Source: an uncultured Collinsella sp.
Lineage (GTDB): Bacteria > Actinomycetota > Coriobacteriia > Coriobacteriales > Coriobacteriaceae
Length of the DNA stretch: 64,000 nt
Direction of reading: 5' to 3'
Assembly: GCA_900548815.1 (NCBI GenBank)
Contig: URLR01000003.1
Span: 1 to 64,000, forward strand
Made by a program: the position numbers and the translations under genes. A model generated the notes under the pieces. The model made no database searches, was not told the origin of the DNA, and saw only the letters and a program-made list of their open reading frames with translations. Below, in pieces: positions 58,895 through 64,000 of this stretch (positions within the stretch are counted from its first letter, which is position 1; each line of letters begins with the position of its first letter).

Positions 58895-59758
58895 CTAGCT
58901 GTATTGCCTGTCTCCCAAGAGATTCTTCGAGATGATCCTGTTAAACTCTACCGGGTCATCCCAGCAAGAGGTCAGGAAGAGGAACAGCAGCTCGATGACG
59001 AAGTTGATCGAGCTGTGCGAGAAGGCGACCTCGGTTCCGGTGATGGCCTGATCTCGCGAGATGGCTCGGATGATATACGTGGCACGCTTCGCGAGCGGCG
59101 TATCTGGGTTGTCTGTGATCATGATGATGGGGGTGTTCGAATCCTCGGCAGAGTCGAATATGTTGACGAGGCGCTTCGAGTATCCGGACGTCGAAATGAC
59201 GAGCAGGATGTCATTCTCCTTGAGGCTGGTTGCGGCGGAGACCATGGCATCGGTGGTACTGGGGCAAAACGCCCTGACTCCAACCTGTGAGAGCTTGAAC
59301 GCCGCGTTTACGCCCATGCTAATCGAGTTGCCGACGCCCGCAATCAGGACGAGGTTGGCGTTGTGGAGCAGATTGACGACTGCCGAAAAGTCATCGGAGT
59401 CAATGAGCGAGGCGGTTTGGGAGAGCTCCTTGACCTTGTGAGACAGGACGTACTTAATGGAGCCCTCGACGTCGTCCAGAGTAACCTTGCCGCCCGTGGC
59501 CTTTTCCTCGCCGGAGGCCCTGCTGATGGATATGCCGAGCGCCAGACGCATGTCCGAATAGGTTCGGTAGTCAAGCGTCCTTGCGAACCTCGAAACAGAC
59601 GCCGGTGACGTACCGGTTCCTGCGGCGAGTTCGCGGACGGTCATCGTTGCGACGTCCGACGGGTGGTCGAGCACATACGTTGCGATTGCCTTCTCCGAGG
59701 GGGATAGGCTGTTCATGACCGCGCAGATGTGGCTGAGCACATCCCCTGTCTTATCCAT
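58895..59758 (-). CDS. RpiR/MurR-family regulator
   Basis: A 287-residue regulator with an N-terminal HTH_6 domain (about 1-77; ATMTVRELAAGTGTSPASVS) and a SIS sugar-phosphate-binding domain (about 120-260; GVGNSISMGVNAAFKL, VISTSGYSKR). AAGGAGTAACC precedes the ATG at 59758. It is divergent from the MFS/aldolase/PTS genes, and repeated TGAAA/TTTCA half-sites fill the region between. It likely controls that cluster, sensing a phosphosugar. Confidence 0.92.
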   Translation of the reverse strand: MDKTGDVLSHICAVMNSLSPSEKAIATYVLDHPSDVATMTVRELAAGTGTSPASVSRFARTLDYRTYSDMRLALGISISRASGEEKATGGKVTLDDVEGSIKYVLSHKVKELSQTASLIDSDDFSAVVNLLHNANLVLIAGVGNSISMGVNAAFKLSQVGVRAFCPSTTDAMVSAATSLKENDILLVISTSGYSKRLVNIFDSAEDSNTPIIMITDNPDTPLAKRATYIIRAISRDQAITGTEVAFSHSSINFVIELLFLFLTSCWDDPVEFNRIISKNLLGDRQYS

Positions 59759-59804
59759 GGTTACTCCTTGGCCCTAGTTTGCTTCGTATCTTAGGTCAAG
59801 AGAG

Positions 59805-59995
59805 GTGAAAATAAAGCAAAATGTTTCATAAGCGGTGAAATAGCGTTTCACCGCTGATTTCCTACCGTTCACGGTAAATCGGTGCTTCCCCGGCGCAATC
59901 TCATCTTGAGCTGCTATCTTATGAGCCGTGAAACAACGGCACGAAAACGATGAAACAACAGAACATTGTTCCAACGCCTCACAACTTTGTTTCAC
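59805..59995. promoter_or_regulatory. Operator region with repeated TGAAA/TTTCA half-sites
   Basis: The perfect palindrome AGCGGTGAAA-TAGCG-TTTCACCGCT spans 59831-59855. More half-sites lie at 59805 (TGAAA), 59823 (GTTTCA), 59928 (GTGAAAC), 59951 (TGAAAC) and 59989 (GTTTCAC). The 300-base divergent region 59759-60058 is thus a likely multi-site target of the RpiR regulator. Confidence 0.65.
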
Positions 59996-60058
59996 GCTAG
60001 ATGGCGAATCACTTCGAAGCCCAGACAGGCACCCGGCGAGCAAGAAGGGAGAAGCACG

Positions 60059-61261
60059 ATGCACAACGCCAGGACAAACGCAAGCATGACTTCGCTGTTC
60101 TTCGCGAACGTCCTCTACTGGGTCTGCGCGGGCGTGTACTCGCCGTTCCTCTCCGCTCACTACACGAGCCTCGGCCTCAGCGCAGCCCAGACCGGCATCC
60201 TCCTCGCGGCGACCCCGGTGTGTGCGCTCGCCATCCAGCCGCTCTGGTCGACGATCGCCGACAAGCTCGGGCGCCGCCGCGCGGTCATCGTGATCCTCTG
60301 CCTTGCGGCGGCGGTACTCGCTCCGCTGTATTACCTGGCGTCGACGTTCGTCCCGGTCCTTCTCGTAACCTTTGCGTTCTCGGCGTTTTTCTCGGGGCTC
60401 CTGCCCCTGAGCGACTCCCTCGTCATCGAGCTCGCGGATCGCTCTGGCCTGGACTTTTCTCGCATTCGCATGGGCGGCACTATCGGCTATGCCATCGTCG
60501 TCCTGATCGTAGGTCGGCTGCTCGACATGGCTCCTCAAATCCAGTTCGCGGTGGTCTCTGCCGCGCTGGTGGTCTTCGCGGCTCACATGTGGCGCCTCCC
60601 CGAGGCGGGAATTCGCGCCAATGCCGCGGACGATCCCAAGGTCTCCCACGGAAAGGGCCTCCTCTCGCTGTTTACCAGCAATGAGATCGCCTTCGTCTTG
60701 GTCTTCGCCTTCATCAGTTCGGCCGCGATTGGCTTCATCGGGGCGTTCTTGGGCCGCTACGCGGTCGAGCTTGGCGAGGGTCAGAACCTCGTGGGCGTCC
60801 TGAGTGCGGTCTCCGCTGCGAGCGAGATCCCCATCCTGCTCGTTTCCTCCAAGCTGGTCAGGCGCTTCGGCGAGATGAACCTCCTGATCTTTTCCTGCTT
60901 CATGGCGGCGCTCAGGCTCGTGCTCGTGGGCACCGGCATCGTCCCGGTCATGATCTGCGGCCAGCTGCTGCAGAGCGTGAGTTACATGACCGTCTACTAC
61001 TCCTGCGTTACCTACATTGCCAACCACACTTACGAGGATTGTCGCGCTCGAGGTCAGAGCGCCTTCGCGATGGTTCAGAGCGGTCTGTCCGTCGTGGTTG
61101 CGAACCTGTTTGGCGGTTGGGCGTGCGACGCGCTCGGCACGCACGCGGGTTTTCTGGCCTTCGCCCTCGCTTCAACGATTGCTGCGGTCGTTGCTTTTGT
61201 GGCGTACGTACTGTGGCGTCGAAGCGCAGCGCCACAGCCTGAGGGCCAGTCGGCCGCATAG
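60059..61261 (+). CDS. MFS transporter (MFS_1-like/LacY-PPP group)
   Basis: A 400-residue major facilitator with twelve hydrophobic segments. It starts with SLFFANVLYWVCAGVYSPFLSAHYTSLG and carries WSTIADKLGRRRAV in loop 2-3, the pattern of the MFS_1_like group that includes LacY-like and phenylpropionate porters. AAGGGAG eight bases upstream supports the ATG at 60059. It is the first gene of the RpiR-controlled cluster. Whether it moves the same sugar as the PTS or exports a product cannot be told. Confidence 0.83.
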   Translation: MHNARTNASMTSLFFANVLYWVCAGVYSPFLSAHYTSLGLSAAQTGILLAATPVCALAIQPLWSTIADKLGRRRAVIVILCLAAAVLAPLYYLASTFVPVLLVTFAFSAFFSGLLPLSDSLVIELADRSGLDFSRIRMGGTIGYAIVVLIVGRLLDMAPQIQFAVVSAALVVFAAHMWRLPEAGIRANAADDPKVSHGKGLLSLFTSNEIAFVLVFAFISSAAIGFIGAFLGRYAVELGEGQNLVGVLSAVSAASEIPILLVSSKLVRRFGEMNLLIFSCFMAALRLVLVGTGIVPVMICGQLLQSVSYMTVYYSCVTYIANHTYEDCRARGQSAFAMVQSGLSVVVANLFGGWACDALGTHAGFLAFALASTIAAVVAFVAYVLWRRSAAPQPEGQSAA

Positions 61262-61375
61262 GTTCCACCGCGTTTTGCAAGCGCCTGCCTGCTTCGCGCT
61301 TCTCTTCGTGTTCAACCAGCTGACGAGCTGAGAACTGTCCAATCCAATGGTTATCCAAGTGAAAGGAAGACAAAG

Positions 61376-62230
61376 ATGTCTCTCATCAAGGTCAACGAGC
61401 TTCTTCAACATGCGACCGAGCACCACTATGGCGTGCCCGCGATCAACGTCATCAACACGGAGACCATCCGTTATGCGATCCAGGCCGCCGAGGATGAGCA
61501 CATGCCTATCATCATCCAGTACTGGCCCGGCTTCGAGGACCACTGTGCCCTCGACATCATCGCCTTCGCCGCCCGCTATTACGCCGAGCGCGCGAGCGTG
61601 CCCGTCGCCGTCCACCAGGATCACTCCGCTGGTTACGAGATCGCCGTCAAGGGCGTCAAGGCCGGTTTCCCCTCCGTCATGGTCGACGGCTCCTCGCTTC
61701 CCTATGAGGAGAACTTCCAGCTCACGAAGGACGTCGTCCAGGTCGCCAAGATCTTCGACGTTGACATCGAGGCCGAGCTCGGCCACGTCGGCAACGGCTC
61801 CGACGCCAACGACTTCGTGAACAGCGACCACTATACCGACCCGAACCTCGCCGAGGAGTTCGTCGAGGGCACCGGTTGCGGCTCGCTTGCCATCGCCGTC
61901 GGCAACGCCCACGGCCCCTACGTCAAGGTCCCGAACCTCGACATGGAGCGCATCAAGGCCTGCAGGGAGGCCGTCAGCGTCCCCCTCGTCATGCACGGAT
62001 GCTCCGACATCCCCGACGAGCAGCTCCAGGAGGCCGTGAACCTCGGCATGAGCAAGTTCAACATCGCCACGGAGTACTTCCGCTCCATGTACCGCGCCTT
62101 CGAGAAGGACATCAGCTCCGGCAAGAACGACGGCAACGGCGTTGGCCTCCTGATGGACGCCGCCCCCGACATGCGCGCGTTCGTCGCAAGCAAGATCCAG
62201 CTTCTGAACCCCAACCACTATTCGCTCTAG
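61376..62230 (+). CDS. Class II ketose-bisphosphate aldolase (GatY/KbaY-like)
   Basis: A 284-residue zinc aldolase: HQDHSAGY holds the catalytic Asp and first zinc histidine, NAHGPY and MHGCSDIP the other ligands, and NIATEYFR the phosphate region. It should split fructose- or tagatose-bisphosphate, or a related ketose phosphate, to DHAP and an aldehyde. The cluster lacks a GatZ partner; the GatZ-like protein at 6104 belongs to another operon. GAAAGGAAG precedes the ATG. Ten bases before the PTS EIIA gene. Confidence 0.88.
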   Translation: MSLIKVNELLQHATEHHYGVPAINVINTETIRYAIQAAEDEHMPIIIQYWPGFEDHCALDIIAFAARYYAERASVPVAVHQDHSAGYEIAVKGVKAGFPSVMVDGSSLPYEENFQLTKDVVQVAKIFDVDIEAELGHVGNGSDANDFVNSDHYTDPNLAEEFVEGTGCGSLAIAVGNAHGPYVKVPNLDMERIKACREAVSVPLVMHGCSDIPDEQLQEAVNLGMSKFNIATEYFRSMYRAFEKDISSGKNDGNGVGLLMDAAPDMRAFVASKIQLLNPNHYSL

Positions 62231-62240
62231 GAGAGACTCG

Positions 62241-62669
62241 ATGAAGAAAGTTCTTGTCGCGTCGCACGGTCACCTCGCAAGCGGAATCAGGAGCTCGATC
62301 GAGATCCTGACCGGCATGGCGGACATGGTGGAAGCAGTTGACTGCTACGTGGACGACTCCGATTTCACCCCTCGCATCCAGGCGTTTATTGACTCGGTGG
62401 GCCCTGAGGACGAGGCCATCATCTTCACCGACATCTACGGTGGCTCCGTCTTCCAGAAGGTCGTCCTCATGGAGCCGGAGAAGCGCGGGATCGTCCATGT
62501 TACCGGTATGAACCTCGGCCTCGTGATCGAGGCGCTCCTCGGCGCTGAGCCGGTCACGGCAGATTCGATCAAGCAGAGCGTCGAGCTGGCGAGGGCGACG
62601 ATGCAGGTCGTCGAGCCTCCGAGCAAGGCCACGGACAACGAGGGGTCCGACGGAGACTTCTTCGATTAG
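62241..62669 (+). CDS. PTS mannose-family EIIA
   Basis: A 142-residue EIIA-Man domain (MKKVLVASHGHLASG; the phosphorylated His is residue 9; FTDIYGGSVF is the second family motif). It has a short acidic tail. AGGAGAG overlaps the aldolase stop region, indicating coupled expression. It passes phosphate from HPr to the EIIB encoded next. Confidence 0.92.
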   Translation: MKKVLVASHGHLASGIRSSIEILTGMADMVEAVDCYVDDSDFTPRIQAFIDSVGPEDEAIIFTDIYGGSVFQKVVLMEPEKRGIVHVTGMNLGLVIEALLGAEPVTADSIKQSVELARATMQVVEPPSKATDNEGSDGDFFD

Positions 62670-62698
62670 AGAGCACTAATAAGTAAGGAGAGGAAACA

Positions 62699-63202
62699 AT
62701 GATTGTTCAGGTTCGAGTCGATGACCGTCTGATTCACGGGCAGGTCGCCCTGGTGTGGACCAAGGAGCTCAACACCACTAGGATCATCGTCGCCAACAAG
62801 CACGCCGTGGAGAGCGATGCCCTTCGCATGACGCTTTCCATGGGTACGCCGGCGGGCCAGAAGCTCCTCGTCAAGGATGTTCCGGATGCTTGCCGCATCG
62901 CGAACGATCCGCGTGCGGACTCCATGCGCATCTTCGCGCTCACCAACTGCGTGCGTGACGTGCTTGAGCTCGTTAAAGGCGCACCGGGCAAGATCGAGGG
63001 CGTGAACGTTGCCAATGTCGGCCGCTTCGACAAGTCCGATCCGGATAGCAAGGTCGCCCTCAACTCCACGATCATGCTCAACCCGGATGAGCTCGAGGCC
63101 GCGAAGGAGCTTTGCGAGCAGGGTATTCCGGTTTTCCATCAGCTTATCCCGTCCAATCCCAAGACTCCTCTCAAGAGTCTGATCGAGGCGGCGGAGAAAT
63201 AA
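62699..63202 (+). CDS. PTS mannose/sorbose-family EIIB
   Basis: A 167-residue EIIB of the PTSIIB_sorb family with phospho-accepting His13 in VDDRLIHGQV. AAGGAGAGG precedes the ATG at 62699. It phosphorylates the sugar at the EIIC/EIID membrane complex. Length and motifs are complete. Confidence 0.94.
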   Translation: MIVQVRVDDRLIHGQVALVWTKELNTTRIIVANKHAVESDALRMTLSMGTPAGQKLLVKDVPDACRIANDPRADSMRIFALTNCVRDVLELVKGAPGKIEGVNVANVGRFDKSDPDSKVALNSTIMLNPDELEAAKELCEQGIPVFHQLIPSNPKTPLKSLIEAAEK

Positions 63203-63266
63203 GGGGATTTGGCCAGGCGGTCAAATGAAATGAGAGAAAGGAAGTCAAATAATTGGGTTAGCAGTA

Positions 63267-64000
63267 ATGGCCTGGTTGACCGTGCTGATTTGCTACGGCG
63301 GCAACTGGGTTCTCGGTCAGTGTATGATCGAGCGTCCTCTCGTGGTCGGCCTCGTTGCGGGCCTTCTGATGGGCGACGTCAAGACCGGTGTCATCATCGG
63401 TGCCTCTCTCGAGGCAATCTTCATGGGCGCGGTTAACATCGGTGGCGCCATCTCCGCCGAGCCCGTTACCGCGACCGCCCTCGCCGTCGCCTTCACCGTT
63501 GGCGCCGGCATCGACCAAGGCGCCGCCATCACGCTGGCCGTTCCCGTTGGCGTCGTCACCGCGTTCCTCTCGATCTTCATGAACAACGTGTTCCTCGCGT
63601 TCTTCGCCGCCACCTTTGACAAGATGGCCGCCGAGGGCAACGAGAAGGGCCTCGCGCTTCAGCACTTCGTTCTCTGGTTCGTTAAGTACGCCGCCTTTGG
63701 CCTCATCGCCTTCCTCGGCGTTTACCTTGGCGCTGAGCCCGTTGCCGCCATCGTCAACCAGATTCCGGCCAATGTCATGAGCGGCCTCAACGCCGTGGGC
63801 GCCCTCCTGCCCGCCGTTGGTATGGCGCTCCTGCTCCAGATGCTGTGGAGCACCGAGCTCAGCATCTACTTCTTCCTGGGCTTCACGCTATACCAGTACC
63901 TCGGCCTCCCGATGATCGCCATCGCGGTTCTCGGCGTCATCATCGCGGTTGCCTCCGCCCTCCGCGACAAGGAGATTTTCGATCTCACCAAGAAGGGCTT
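63267..64000 (+). CDS. PTS mannose/sorbose-family EIIC, 3'-truncated by the window
   Basis: The frame runs open to the window end. RPLVVGLVAGLLMGDVKTGV and ASLEAIFMGAVNIGG are EII-Sor family signatures, with several transmembrane helices. The first ATG is at 63267, but it lacks a ribosome site and homology to the usual N-terminus (IIGLAV before it) begins upstream. AAAGGAAG is placed for an ATA (63249) or ATT (63252) start, so the true start may be non-standard. EIID should follow outside the window. Confidence 0.88.
   Translation, partial: MAWLTVLICYGGNWVLGQCMIERPLVVGLVAGLLMGDVKTGVIIGASLEAIFMGAVNIGGAISAEPVTATALAVAFTVGAGIDQGAAITLAVPVGVVTAFLSIFMNNVFLAFFAATFDKMAAEGNEKGLALQHFVLWFVKYAAFGLIAFLGVYLGAEPVAAIVNQIPANVMSGLNAVGALLPAVGMALLLQMLWSTELSIYFFLGFTLYQYLGLPMIAIAVLGVIIAVASALRDKEIFDLTKKG

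Overview
The window reads as a high-GC Gram-positive gut actinobacterium of the class Coriobacteriia, most likely a Collinsella. The grounds are codon use, many sugar PTS and sugar-uptake operons, an LAXTG-type surface protein, paired ABC exporters and dense GC-rich intergenic palindromes. No 16S gene is present, so the genus is an inference. The first 48 bases are not genomic: they are an Illumina Nextera i5 adapter, and the first gene (an EF-G-like factor) is cut by the contig edge.

Layout. 0-4 kb: EF-G-like factor, a membrane-anchored NucA/EndA-type nuclease, a LacI regulator. 4.5-10.5 kb: a six-gene sugar operon with fructose-type EIIBC, a GatZ-family protein, transaldolase, split transketolase and EIIA. 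10.5-11.3 kb: a gene-poor patch with an array of TCTCTCTAAA boxes and a winged-helix gene relic. 11.3-13 kb: larE and a HAD phosphatase. 13-20 kb: a rhamnose-type cluster (rhaB, rhaD, MFS porter, fucose/arabinose-isomerase-like protein, LacI regulator) with matching operators. 20-32 kb: glmS, GntR and YeiH, a sigma-54-type regulator that has lost its ATPase motifs, small proteins, nitroreductase, and a MarR gene with a heterodimeric ABC exporter. 32-37.7 kb: cysE, DedA, an IS200-like element, ilvE, a MITE-like element, lemA, TetR, tRNA-Ser(TGA). 37.7-46 kb: a TadA-glycerate kinase fusion, a palindrome nest, SRP RNA (ffs), a sortase-anchored coiled-coil protein, a second ABC exporter pair and a flavodoxin. 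46-57.6 kb: a repeat cluster, an LtaS-like synthase, nitroreductase, kup with a KdpDE-like two-component system, and RlmKL with a degenerate RlmL half. 57.6-64 kb: a segment with different codon preference (CTC rather than CTG leucine) carrying an RpiR-regulated MFS, class II aldolase and mannose-type PTS cluster that runs off the end.

The most notable items are the TadA-glycerate kinase single-chain fusion, the PTS/GatZ/Tal/Tkt operon that looks built to push an imported ketohexose into the pentose phosphate pathway, the TCTCTCTAAA box array, the RlmL domain lacking its NPPY motif, and several families of intergenic palindromes that share a GGGACAG core although their arms differ.
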